64,000 nt of DNA, from assembly GCF_030551255.1 (NCBI RefSeq), contig NZ_CP130630.1:1116001-1180000 (forward strand), given 5' to 3'. This document shows, one piece after another, positions 8,880 to 16,684 of the stretch. The notes under the pieces were generated by a model. That model was not told the DNA's origin. It searched no databases and saw only the letters and a list, made by a program, of their open reading frames with translations. This DNA is from Streptomyces sp. NL15-2K. Lineage in GTDB: Bacteria; Actinomycetota; Actinomycetes; Streptomycetales; Streptomycetaceae. The position numbers were made by a program, and so were the translations under genes. Every line of letters begins with the position of its first letter. Position 1 is the stretch's first letter.

Positions 8880-9809
8880 ATGATCGAAGCACGTGAGCTG
8901 ACCAAGCGGTACGGCGACAAGACGGTCGTCGACCACCTGAGCTTCACCGTCAAACCAGGTGAGGTGACCGGCTTCCTCGGCCCCAATGGCGCGGGCAAGT
9001 CCACAACGATGCGCATGATCATCGGCCTGGACTTCCCGACCGGGGGTTCGGTCACTGTCAACGGACGCGCATACGGCAAGCACGCCGCGCCGCTGCACGA
9101 GATCGGCTCCCTGCTGGAGGCCAAGTCCGTCCACCCGGGGCGTACCGCCTTCAACCACCTGATGGCACTCGCGTACACCCACGGCATTGCGCGCAGCCGG
9201 GTGGACGAGGTGATCGAGCTGGCCGGGCTGACCAGCGTGGCCGGCAAGCGCGTGGGCGCCTTCTCCCTGGGCATGGGCCAACGGCTCGGCATCGCCGCGG
9301 CCCTCCTCGGCGACCCGGCCATCGTCATGCTCGACGAACCGGTCAACGGCCTCGACCCCGAGGGCGTGCTGTGGGTGCGCAACCTGCTGCGCACCCTGGC
9401 GGACGAGGGACGGGCCGTGATGCTCTCCTCGCACCTGATGAGCGAGACCGCAATGATCGCCGACCACCTGGTGATCATCGGGCGCGGCCGGCTGCTCGCG
9501 GACACCACGGTGGACGACTTCACCCGGGCGGCCGGCGGTGGTGGCGTGAAGGTCGCCACCACCGAGGCCGGGAAGCTGCGTTCGCTGCTGGCCGGCCCGG
9601 ACGTCACGATCAGCTCCTCCTCCGAAGAGGAACTACTGGTCTCCGGACGGGACGCCCGTGAGATCGGGGCGATCGCCGCCCAGCACGGGGTGGCGCTGTA
9701 CGAACTCACCCCGCAGTCCGTCTCCTTGGAGACCGCCTTCATGGAACTCACCAGCGACGCCGTCGAATACCACAGCGCTCCCGTCGACGCCTCCCGAAAG
9801 GCCGCCTGA
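8880..9809 (+). CDS. ABC transporter ATP-binding protein
   Basis: This is the ATPase of a bacitracin-resistance-like (BcrA/CcmA type) exporter, 309 aa. Walker A is GPNGAGKS at residues 34-41, the signature is FSLGMGQRLG at about 128-137 (the variant usual in this subfamily), Walker B is AIVMLDEP at about 147-154, and the switch histidine is in SSHLMSE. The last 80 residues form the regulatory extension often seen in these exporters. The chosen start is ATG 8880; the frame is open to 8751 but that part covers the palindrome and has no ribosome site. Its stop overlaps the permease ATG (ATGA), so the two are translated together. The two-component genes follow directly, as in antibiotic-sensing export modules. 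Confidence 0.88.
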   Translation: MIEARELTKRYGDKTVVDHLSFTVKPGEVTGFLGPNGAGKSTTMRMIIGLDFPTGGSVTVNGRAYGKHAAPLHEIGSLLEAKSVHPGRTAFNHLMALAYTHGIARSRVDEVIELAGLTSVAGKRVGAFSLGMGQRLGIAAALLGDPAIVMLDEPVNGLDPEGVLWVRNLLRTLADEGRAVMLSSHLMSETAMIADHLVIIGRGRLLADTTVDDFTRAAGGGGVKVATTEAGKLRSLLAGPDVTISSSSEEELLVSGRDAREIGAIAAQHGVALYELTPQSVSLETAFMELTSDAVEYHSAPVDASRKAA

Positions 9810-10642
9810 TGACTGCAACCGCCCTTTCCCCGGACGCTGCTCGCACGAGGGTTCACAAGGTGACCGGCCGCCGGGTGCTGCGCTCGGAGTGGGCCAAGTT
9901 CTGGTCGCTGCGCTCCAGCTGGATCACTCTGGCGGTCGCGCTGTTCCTGCTGATCGCCCTCGGGTCGATCGCCTCCGCCACCTACAGTCCCGACGCCGTC
10001 GCGAACCAAGGACCGCCGGGATCTGACCCCGGCGACAGCGACGCGGTCAGTCTGGCCCTGCTCGGCGTGAGCTTCGCGTCGCTGGCCGTGGGCGTGCTCG
10101 GCGTGCTGATGTCGGCGGGCGAGTACAGCACCGGCATGATCCGGTCCACACTCGCCGCGGTTCCGCGGCGGCTGCTGGTGCTGTGGTCGAAGAGCGCCGT
10201 GTTCGGGGTGGTCGCGTTCGTCCTCACCACGATCGGCGCGCTGGCCGCGTTCCAGCTGGGCACGCTGGGCCTGGACGGCGAGAAGATCGCGCTGACCATG
10301 GGCGACGACGGTGTGCTGCGCAGCCTGGTGGGCGCCGGCCTCTATCTCGGTCTGGTGGGTGTGTTCGGCGTGGCGCTGGGAGTGGTGCTGCGCTCCTCCG
10401 CAGGGGCCATCGCGGTCCTGGTCGGCATCCTGCTCATCCTCCCTGGACTGGCCACGCTGCTGCCCAACTCTTGGGAGGACACGGTCGTCCCCTGCCTTCC
10501 CAGCAACGCGGGCTCGGCCATCTACGCCCTGCACGAGTCGTCGAACTCCCTCTCCCCCGGGGCGGGACTCGCGGTCTTCGCCGGCTGGGTGGCGCTGACT
10601 CTGGCCGGTGCGGCCTGGCGGCTGGCCCGGACCGACGCCTGA
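9809..10642 (+). CDS. ABC-2 type transporter permease
   Basis: This is the membrane partner of the preceding ATPase, 277 aa, with about six hydrophobic helices: residues about 38-58 (SSWITLAVALFLLIALGSIA), 80-105, 125-150, 170-200, 203-220 and 250-270. The phrase SAGEYSTGMIRSTLAAVPRR after the second helix is characteristic of ABC-2 permeases of this group. The start ATG overlaps the ATPase stop. It ends 25 bases before the histidine kinase, so all four genes probably form one operon. The substrate is unknown. Confidence 0.85.
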   Translation: MTATALSPDAARTRVHKVTGRRVLRSEWAKFWSLRSSWITLAVALFLLIALGSIASATYSPDAVANQGPPGSDPGDSDAVSLALLGVSFASLAVGVLGVLMSAGEYSTGMIRSTLAAVPRRLLVLWSKSAVFGVVAFVLTTIGALAAFQLGTLGLDGEKIALTMGDDGVLRSLVGAGLYLGLVGVFGVALGVVLRSSAGAIAVLVGILLILPGLATLLPNSWEDTVVPCLPSNAGSAIYALHESSNSLSPGAGLAVFAGWVALTLAGAAWRLARTDA

Positions 10643-10667
10643 CCAGAGCGCCGAGGACAATGGGTTC

Positions 10668-12161
10668 ATGACTGCGCAAGCGGCGTCGGCCGCCGAGGAC
10701 ACCGCCCAGGGGACGCCGCTCCAGCCGCCCCCTGGGCTCGACGCCGCCTGGACGCACCCGTTCCTGGGCCGTCTTCTCCGCGGGCAGAGTCGGAAGCAGC
10801 GGCTGGACCGCCGGCATCCGTGGCTCCTCGACACGGCAGTGGTGTTCGTCGTCGCGGTCATCAGCCTGCCCGACCTGCTCTCCAGCAGCGACCACGGCCC
10901 CTTCGGGGAAACGAGTTACCGTGGCGAGCTGCCCTCCGGCGTCCCGTTCGTCTTCGCCGCCGCCCTCATCATTCCGCTGTGGTGGCGTCGCAGGGCCCCG
11001 GCCGTCACCTCCTTCGTGATCGTGCTGGTGAACCTCGCCCAGTGGTCGCTGGGCTTCTGGCAGCAGGCCGGCATCAGCGCGCTCGTCGCCCTGTACAGCC
11101 TGGCCCTGCATGGTTCCCTGCGGGCGCTGGGCTGGGCCGCCGCGCTGACGGTCATCGAACTCACTCTGGCCGTCGGCGTCCTGGTGCCCATCGACCATCC
11201 GCCGCTCGCCCTCTTCTTCCTGCTGGGCACGGCGACAGCCGCCGTCGCCACCGGCCTGACACTCCGCATCCGCCGGCTGTACCTGGCCACGCTGGAGGAC
11301 CGTGCCGGACGCCTCGAGATCGAGCGCGACCAACGCGTCCAGCTCACCGCGGCCGCCGAGCGCTCCCGGGTCGCGCGCGAGATGCACGACATCGTCGGCC
11401 ACAACCTCTCCGTCATGGTCAGTGTCGCCGACGGCGCCGCGACCCTCGCCGCCAACCGGAACGAACAGTCCGCCGAGGCCCTGCGCATCCTCGGCGACAC
11501 CGGAAGGCAGGCCATGGGCGAACTGCGCCGCGTCCTGGGCGTCCTGCGCGAGGAGCAGGAGGACGTACGCATACTCAGCCCGCAGCCGGGGATCCGCGAC
11601 CTGGACCCGCTGCTGGCGCGGGTCCGCTCGGCGGGGCCGACGGTGACCTACCGGACTGTGGGCGATCTCGACACGCTGGGCAGCGGCGTCCAGCTCACCG
11701 TGTACCGCATCGTCCAGGAAGCCCTGACCAACACACTCAAGCACGCCGGTACGGGTACCGCCGCCGAGGTCACCGTGACCGCCGACGCCGGTATCGTGCG
11801 GATCCGGGTCACCGACACGGGAACACCGCCCGGGGCACCCGTGCGGGCGGAGCCGGAACCGCGGACCGGCGGCACGGGACACGGCCTGGTCGGCATCCGC
11901 CAGCGGGCCGCCATGTACGGCGGAGACGTCACCATCGGCCCCCGCGACACCGGCCACGGCTGGATCGTGGAGATCGCGCTCGAGGTGCCGGCCGCGCCCA
12001 TCTCCAAGTTGTCGGCTCCTCCCCCACTCTCGGCTCCTCCCCCACTCTCGGCTTCTCCCCCACTGTCGGCTTCGCTCGAGCGGGGGGACCCTCATGAACA
12101 GGGGGACCCCCACGAACAGGGGAGACCCCATCCGTCGGCATCAGGAGAACACCTGCCATGA
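10668..12161 (+). CDS. NarL-family sensor histidine kinase
   Basis: This is the membrane sensor kinase of a two-component system, 497 aa as read. Several hydrophobic helices lie between residues about 60 and 205. The HisKA_3 motif REMHDIVGHNLSVM carries the phosphorylated histidine. The ATP-binding domain has VQEALTNTLKHA (N box) and GTGHGLVGIRQRAAMYGG (G box). The start ATG 10668 follows the permease by 25 bases; an upstream GTG at 10608 would overlap the permease. The last 50 codons are odd: they are made of an 18-nt tandem repeat and a GGGGGAC-type sequence (12012-12125), so the protein has a Ser/Pro-rich tail (SAPPPLSAPPPLSAS). Its stop overlaps the regulator start (ATGA). Confidence 0.88.
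   Translation: MTAQAASAAEDTAQGTPLQPPPGLDAAWTHPFLGRLLRGQSRKQRLDRRHPWLLDTAVVFVVAVISLPDLLSSSDHGPFGETSYRGELPSGVPFVFAAALIIPLWWRRRAPAVTSFVIVLVNLAQWSLGFWQQAGISALVALYSLALHGSLRALGWAAALTVIELTLAVGVLVPIDHPPLALFFLLGTATAAVATGLTLRIRRLYLATLEDRAGRLEIERDQRVQLTAAAERSRVAREMHDIVGHNLSVMVSVADGAATLAANRNEQSAEALRILGDTGRQAMGELRRVLGVLREEQEDVRILSPQPGIRDLDPLLARVRSAGPTVTYRTVGDLDTLGSGVQLTVYRIVQEALTNTLKHAGTGTAAEVTVTADAGIVRIRVTDTGTPPGAPVRAEPEPRTGGTGHGLVGIRQRAAMYGGDVTIGPRDTGHGWIVEIALEVPAAPISKLSAPPPLSAPPPLSASPPLSASLERGDPHEQGDPHEQGRPHPSASGEHLP
12012..12125. repeat. 18-nt tandem repeat and C-run/G-run hairpin inside the 3' end of the kinase gene
   Basis: Three near-identical 18-nt units begin at 12012, 12030 and 12048 (TCGGCTCCTCCCCCACTC, the third with two changes). 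A partial unit TCGGCTTCGCTCGAG follows, and then two 18-nt units starting GGGGGACC. The CCCCC and GGGGG blocks can pair around the CTCGAG. The sequence resembles a repeat often seen between genes in Streptomyces genomes (from memory, not checked). Here it is translated as the tail of the kinase. Confidence 0.7.
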
Positions 12162-12826
12162 CCACCGTGCTGATCGCCGACGACCAGCCCCTGCAGCGCA
12201 TGGGCTTCCGCATGCTCATCGAGGGCACCCCCGGCCTCACCCCGGTCGGCGAGGCCGAACACGGCGCCGAGGCCGTCCGCCTGGCCGCCGAACTGCGGCC
12301 CGACGTCGTCCTCATGGACATCCGCATGCCCGGCATGGACGGCCTCGAAGCGACCCGCCGCATCACCGCCACCGGCGGCCGCACCCGCGTACTCATCGTG
12401 ACCACCTTCGATCTCGACGAGTACGCCTACGACGGCCTGCGGGCCGGAGCCAGCGGCTTCCTGCTCAAGGACGCCCGACCCGAGGAACTCGTGGCGGGCA
12501 TCCGGGCCGTCGCGAGCGGTGACGCCATCGTGGCCCCGAGCCTGACCCGGCGTCTGCTGGACGCCTACGCCCACCAGGTCCTCGCACCCTCCGGCAACCC
12601 CGCGCCCGCGGACCCCCGGTTGCGGACGCTCAGCGACCGCGAACGCGAGGTCCTGGTCGCCATCGGCCGGGGCTGGACGAACGCGGAGATCGCCGAACGG
12701 CTCGTCCTGACCGAGTCCACGGTGAAGAAGCACGTCGGGCGGGTCCTGGCCAAGATCGGGGCGCGCGACCGCATCCAGGCCGTGATCACGGCGTACGACG
12801 CCGGGCTGGTCAGAGCCAGGCAGTGA
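12158..12826 (+). CDS. NarL/LuxR-family response regulator
   Basis: This is the cytoplasmic transcription regulator paired with the preceding kinase, 222 aa. The receiver domain has the acidic pair DD at residues 8-9, the phosphoacceptor Asp54 in VVLMDIRMPGMDG, Thr in VTTFD and Lys in FLLKDA. The C-terminal LuxR-type helix-turn-helix is LSDREREVLVAIGRGWTNAE followed by IAERLVLTESTVKKHV. The start ATG overlaps the kinase stop. The likely target is its own ABC operon, possibly through the palindrome at 8748-8771; that is inference. Confidence 0.92.
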   Translation: MTTVLIADDQPLQRMGFRMLIEGTPGLTPVGEAEHGAEAVRLAAELRPDVVLMDIRMPGMDGLEATRRITATGGRTRVLIVTTFDLDEYAYDGLRAGASGFLLKDARPEELVAGIRAVASGDAIVAPSLTRRLLDAYAHQVLAPSGNPAPADPRLRTLSDREREVLVAIGRGWTNAEIAERLVLTESTVKKHVGRVLAKIGARDRIQAVITAYDAGLVRARQ

Positions 12827-12843
12827 CCGACCCGGTGCCCCGT

Positions 12844-12863
12844 GCCGGCGTGGTTACGCCGGC
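12844..12863 (+). terminator. Hairpin after the response regulator
   Basis: A perfect 8-bp stem GCCGGCGT / ACGCCGGC with a GGTT loop lies 17 bases after the regulator stop. It is followed by CATCCTCTTGTTG and is the probable end of the ABC/two-component transcript. Confidence 0.65.
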
Positions 12864-12875
12864 CATCCTCTTGTT

Positions 12876-13024
12876 GCGGCGGGTGTCTTGAAGTCGCCGT
12901 GCCGGTAGCCGTCCACAGCCGCTGAACGACGAGTGTTCCGGGCCTGCCGGTCGCGGACGTAGGCGCGGCCGTAGTCGTTGCCGTGCGGGGTGCGCAGCAC
13001 AGTGTGGATGTGGAACGGCTTCGG
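12876..13024 (-). pseudogene. Possible remnant of an unrecognised gene
   Basis: On the minus strand, an uninterrupted stretch reads PKPFHIHTVLRTPHGNDYGR followed by AYVRDRQARN. This looks like real protein (regular His/Asn/Asp/Gly pattern) rather than a shadow. There is no start codon, and it abuts the truncated FAH gene at about 13025-13035. I do not recognise the family with confidence. It is reported because it is the only coding-like content of the 12827-13035 gap. Confidence 0.3.
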
Positions 13025-13035
13025 GGTGTCGTAAC

Positions 13036-13584
13036 GGTCTGGACTGGGAGGGCGAGATCATGTCCTGGGTGGGCCGCACGCTGGTGGACGCCGACCCCGC
13101 CGAGGCGCTCGAGGCGGTGGTCGGCTACTCGACGTTCAACGACGTCACCGCGCGGCGGGCGCAGAAACTGACCTCACAGTGGATCCTCGGGAAGAACGCC
13201 GACCGCTCCGGCCCGCTGGGTCCCATGGTGCCTGCCGGTGAGGTGGGTGACCTGCGGGACGGACTGCGGGTGCGGACCCGGGTGAACGGCAGGACCGTCC
13301 AGGACGTCTCCACCAGCCAGATGATCCACCGTGTGGGCGAGACGCCGGCCCACATCTCGCGCACTCTCACGCTGCGCCCCGGTGACCTGCTGGCCACCGG
13401 CACCCCGTCCGGTGTCGGCTACGCCCGCACACCGCCGTGGCTGTTGCGGCCCGGCGATGTGGTGGAGGTCGAGGTCGAACGCCTCGGGATCCTGCGCAAC
13501 ACGGTCGTGGGCGGGGAGCACCGCCGGAATCCCTTCCGGAGCCGGCCGTACGTTCACGAAATGGGCGCCTCCAGGGCGTCGTAG
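13036..13584 (+). pseudogene. Fumarylacetoacetate-hydrolase-family protein, 5'-truncated
   Basis: This is the C-terminal two thirds of an FAH-superfamily enzyme (HpaG/isomerase type, normally about 280 aa). Homology begins just upstream of the ATG at 13060: the in-frame codons before it read GLDWEGEI, the metal-binding E-x-E of the family, with no start codon ahead. The core continues with VVGYSTFNDVTARRAQKLTS (third metal ligand Asp), GKNADRSGPLGPMV and LLATGTPSGVGYARTPP (FAH loop). From ATG 13060 (ribosome site GGGAGGGCGAG) a 174-aa product could be made, but it would lack E-x-E. The 3' end overlaps the convergent monooxygenase by 31 bases. Its function would fit the nearby meta-pathway hydratase and aldolase. 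Confidence 0.65.
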
Positions 13585-14747
13585 CCGTAGATCCAGCCGT
13601 TGCCCACCAGGGGGTCGGACTCGGCGAGTGCGGTGTCGCGGGCCTGTTGTTCGGGGCCGTCGGGAAGGTGGTTGATGTCGCGGCGGGCGTGGCTGATCTG
13701 TTGGAGGCGAGTGGTGCGTTCGATGCGTTCCGACTCGTAACGCTTCAGGGCCTGTTCCGGATCGTCGACGGTTGCGGCCAGGCAGCGGGCCAGGACTGCG
13801 GCGTCCTCGATGGACTGGGCCGCGCCCTGGGCGAAGAAGGGGAACATGGGATGCGCGGCATCTCCGAGCAGGGTGGCCCGGCCCCGGCTCCAGTGCCGCA
13901 GCGGCGCCCGGTCCAGTAGGGCCCAGCGGCCGGGGACGCCGCCGGCGGCGATGAGGTCCGTCACCCGCGGATCCCAGCCGGCGAACTCGGCGTGGAACTC
14001 CTCGATCGTGGCCGTGGCACTCCACGACTCGTCGGTGTAGTCCCCGGCGGGGGCGAAGGCGACGACGTTGACGGCCTGTCCGCCATTGATCGGGTAGTGC
14101 ACGAAGTGCCGTTCCGGCCCGAGCCAGAGGGTCTGGGCGGGGCGCAGGGCGAAGTCGGGTGCGGCGTCGGCGGGGACGATGGTGCGGAAGGCGCAGATAC
14201 CGGAGTACTCCGGCGGCGCGGGCTCGGCGACCGCGTTGCGGACGCTGGAGTGCACTCCGTCGGCGCCGATGACGACGTCCGCCTCGATGCGGGTGCCGTC
14301 GGCGAAGTCCAGGTGCACACCGTTCTGGCGTAGGTCGACGGATGTGCACCGGGCGCCCAGACGGATCCATTCGCCGGGTACGGCCGACCTGACGGTGTCG
14401 AGCAGGTCGGCCCGGTGGACGACGTAGGTGCGCTCGCCGTAGAGCCGCTCGCACACGCCGCTCAGCTTCTCCACCGACAGCACCCTGCCGTTCGCCCAGC
14501 GCCGGAACTCCCAGCCCCAGTCCAGGGGCACGGCCCGGCGCAGCAACCGCTCCATGACGCCGAGATGGCGCAGCAGCCGTACGGCATTGGGGGCCACGAC
14601 GAGTCCGGCGCCGACCTCGCCGAGCGCGGGCGCTTGTTCGTAGACGGTGGCACTCAGCCCCGCACGGCGCAGGAAGGCGGCGGCGGCCAGACCGCCGATG
14701 CCGCCCCCGACAACAGCGATCCGTGGGCCGGACACTTGGGTGGGCAT
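13554..14747 (-). CDS. FAD-dependent aromatic-ring monooxygenase (salicylate hydroxylase-like)
   Basis: This is a 397-aa class A flavoprotein hydroxylase that would use NAD(P)H and O2 to hydroxylate a phenolic or pyridine acid. The N-terminal dinucleotide fold is VVGGGIGGLAAAAFLRRAG (residues about 12-30), the DG motif is VVIGADGVHSSVRNA, and the GD flavin motif is ATLLGDAAHPMFPFFAQGA. The length fits 3-hydroxybenzoate 6-hydroxylase or 6-hydroxynicotinate 3-monooxygenase relatives; the substrate cannot be told. It is divergent from the IclR gene, with a 15-bp palindrome in the gap, so it is probably under IclR control. Ribosome site GAGGAG lies ahead of the ATG. Confidence 0.85.
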   Translation of the reverse strand: MPTQVSGPRIAVVGGGIGGLAAAAFLRRAGLSATVYEQAPALGEVGAGLVVAPNAVRLLRHLGVMERLLRRAVPLDWGWEFRRWANGRVLSVEKLSGVCERLYGERTYVVHRADLLDTVRSAVPGEWIRLGARCTSVDLRQNGVHLDFADGTRIEADVVIGADGVHSSVRNAVAEPAPPEYSGICAFRTIVPADAAPDFALRPAQTLWLGPERHFVHYPINGGQAVNVVAFAPAGDYTDESWSATATIEEFHAEFAGWDPRVTDLIAAGGVPGRWALLDRAPLRHWSRGRATLLGDAAHPMFPFFAQGAAQSIEDAAVLARCLAATVDDPEQALKRYESERIERTTRLQQISHARRDINHLPDGPEQQARDTALAESDPLVGNGWIYGYDALEAPIS

Positions 14748-14832
14748 GGTTCACTCCTCTGCTTTTCGAGGGCGAGCGTCCTTGCTGACGCTTGGATCCT
14801 TGCCGATGTCACGCCGGCACCGAAAGCGCTAT

Positions 14833-14847
14833 GTTCATTCAATGAAC
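14833..14847. promoter_or_regulatory. Probable IclR operator (perfect palindrome)
   Basis: GTTCATTCAATGAAC is a perfect 7-1-7 palindrome located between the divergent monooxygenase (start 14747) and iclR (start 14886). IclR-family proteins bind such 15-bp palindromes and usually regulate themselves and a divergent operon. A variant with one conserved half (GTCCATCCAATGAAC) occurs at 18563-18577 before the dioxygenase. Confidence 0.65.
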
Positions 14848-14885
14848 GCCACCTTTCAATGGCTGCCGCCGGGCCCGGAGGACTG

Positions 14886-15683
14886 ATGCCGCGCACGAGT
14901 CAGCCCGGTCGGAGCGTGAGTTCGCGGCTGCTCGACGTTCTCTTCGCCTTCCGGCCCGGCCGGTCGTGCCTCACCCTGGCCGGCCTGACCCGCGAGACCG
15001 GACTGCCCCATGCCACGGTGCGGCGGCTGGCCCTGGAGCTCGTCGAGGCGGGTGCGCTGGAGCGGGCACCGGACGGAAGCTTCACCGTGGGCATCCGGCT
15101 GTGGCAACTGGGCGCACTCGCACCACTGAGTCTTCCCCTGCGTACCGTCGCCCTGCCGTTCATGGACGACCTGCACGCCGCGCTGCGCCAGCACGTACAG
15201 CTCGCGGTACTGGAGGGCACCGAGGCGGTGCTCGTCGAGCGGCTGTCGGCGGGCAACGCGGTGGACGCCATGTCGCAGCCCGGCGGGAGGCTGCCGCTGC
15301 ACTGCTCCGGCGTGGGCAAGGTGCTGCTCGCCCACGCGGGCCCCGAGCTGATCGAGCAGGTCATCGCGCAGGGCCTGCCCGCGTACACCGAGCGCACCGT
15401 CACCGATCCCGAGCGGTTGCTGGAGCAGTTGGACGAGTGCCGCGAGACCGGCGTGGCCGTCGTCCGTCAGGAGACGACACTCGGCGCCGACTCGGTGGCC
15501 ACCCGTGTCCTCAACGACGAGGGCAAGGTCGTCGCGGCCCTGTCGGTCGTCGTGGCCGCCGGTTCGGTCGATCTGCGGACGATACGGCCGGCGATCATCG
15601 CCTCCGGCCTGGCCGTGTCCCGCAGACTTGGCTGGCATCCCTCGGCGGGAGTCGAGCAAGCACAGGTGTACGGGTCTGAATGA
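14886..15683 (+). CDS. IclR-family transcriptional regulator
   Basis: This 265-aa regulator has a winged helix-turn-helix at residues about 10-65 (SRLLDVLFAF, LTLAGLTRETGLPHATVRRL, DGSFTVGIRLWQLG). A C-terminal IclR ligand-binding domain has the family phrases LHCSGVGKVLLAH and GVAVVRQETTLGADSVATRV. The start ATG 14886 has GGAGGACTG just upstream; the frame is open further upstream but overlaps the divergent gene. It probably senses an aromatic acid or pathway intermediate and controls the divergent monooxygenase and, from the second palindrome, the dioxygenase operon. Confidence 0.9.
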   Translation: MPRTSQPGRSVSSRLLDVLFAFRPGRSCLTLAGLTRETGLPHATVRRLALELVEAGALERAPDGSFTVGIRLWQLGALAPLSLPLRTVALPFMDDLHAALRQHVQLAVLEGTEAVLVERLSAGNAVDAMSQPGGRLPLHCSGVGKVLLAHAGPELIEQVIAQGLPAYTERTVTDPERLLEQLDECRETGVAVVRQETTLGADSVATRVLNDEGKVVAALSVVVAAGSVDLRTIRPAIIASGLAVSRRLGWHPSAGVEQAQVYGSE

Positions 15684-15727
15684 CGGGCCTGTCAGGGATG
15701 AGCGGCGATGGCTTGTGCGGCGGCTCG

Positions 15728-15753
15728 TGCGGCGAGCGAACCTTCTCGCCGCA
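15728..15753. terminator. Shared terminator between convergent iclR and aldolase operon
   Basis: A perfect 9-bp stem TGCGGCGAG / CTCGCCGCA with an 8-base loop sits in the 185-bp gap between the convergent iclR and aldolase genes. It could work in both directions. Confidence 0.55.
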
Positions 15754-15868
15754 GGGGGTGAGGAATTCGGGGGACCTGCGGCTCTTGGAGCCGGGCCAGG
15801 CCGCCGGGCGATACTCGCTCCGCTTCCATGGACTGGCTCGCGGCAGCAGGCGCAGCCATCGCCCCGGC

Positions 15869-16684
15869 CTATTGCGTGAAGGTCCGGGCGAGGGCGTCGG
15901 CGCTGCGCGCCAGCAGGCCCACATCGACACCGACGGCGGTGAACGTGGTCCCGAGATCGATGCACCGTCGCGCGAACGCGGGATCGGTTGTCAGCACGCC
16001 GACCGGTTTGCCCGCCGCGCGCACGCGGCCGATCGCGTGCTCGACCGCCTCGGTGACGGTCGGTGCGTTCGGGTCTCCGGGGTGACCGAGGCTGGCGGCC
16101 AGGTCGCTGGGGCCGATGAAGATCCCGTCCACGCCGTCGACGGACGCTATCTGCTCGACCTGTTCCAAGGCGTGCTGCGATTCGACCTGGACGAGCACGC
16201 ACAGTTCGGTGTGCGCCAGTGCGGCGTAGTCCTTGACACGACCGAACCGGGTGGCCCTGGTCAATGCCGCCACGCCGCGGACGCCGATGGGGGCGTAACG
16301 GGTGGCGGCGACGGCGGCGCGGGCTTCCTCGGCCGACTCGACCTGCGGAATCAGCAGCGACTGCGCGCCGACGTCCAGGAGCCGCTTGATCACCACGGGA
16401 TCGTTGACCGGAGGACGCACCACGGGCGAGCAGGGGTACGGGGCGACCGCCTGGAGTTGTGAGAGCACGGTCGCGATGTCGGCGTGCGAGTGTTCGGTGT
16501 CGAGAAGCAGCCAGCCGAAGCCGGAGCCGGCGACGATCTCGGCCGGGTACGGGTCGGCCAGCGAGCACCACATGCCGATCATCTGCTCGCCTCGGGCCAG
16601 CGCCGCTTTGAACGCGTTGGTGGGCAGGGGCCACTGGCCTGGCGCGGGCTGCGATGCGCCGGTCGGCGGATTGTGCGTGGTCAC
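15869..16684 (-). CDS. HpcH/HpaI-family aldolase (4-hydroxy-2-oxoheptanedioate aldolase-like)
   Basis: This is a 271-aa class II pyruvate aldolase that would cleave a 4-hydroxy-2-oxo acid to pyruvate and an aldehyde. Family motifs are WLLLDTEHSHADIATV (catalytic-site Glu and His), SLLIPQVESAEEAR (metal-binding Glu), GVRGVAALTRATRFG and GVDGIFIGPSDLAASLG (metal-binding Asp). The start is the GTG at 16684, which overlaps the hydratase stop (GTGA), so the two are coupled; the frame is open upstream but only as a shadow of the hydratase. It is the last gene of the dioxygenase-hydratase-aldolase operon. Confidence 0.87.
   Translation of the reverse strand: MTTHNPPTGASQPAPGQWPLPTNAFKAALARGEQMIGMWCSLADPYPAEIVAGSGFGWLLLDTEHSHADIATVLSQLQAVAPYPCSPVVRPPVNDPVVIKRLLDVGAQSLLIPQVESAEEARAAVAATRYAPIGVRGVAALTRATRFGRVKDYAALAHTELCVLVQVESQHALEQVEQIASVDGVDGIFIGPSDLAASLGHPGDPNAPTVTEAVEHAIGRVRAAGKPVGVLTTDPAFARRCIDLGTTFTAVGVDVGLLARSADALARTFTQ

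Noticed and set aside
8579-10861. Minus-strand 760-codon frame opposite the ABC transporter genes
   Set aside because: Ser/Arg-rich shadow of the ATPase and permease, with no recognisable motif.
12012-12125. Possible CRISPR array from the evenly spaced repeats
   Set aside because: Units are 18 nt, directly adjacent without unique spacers, and no cas gene is present.
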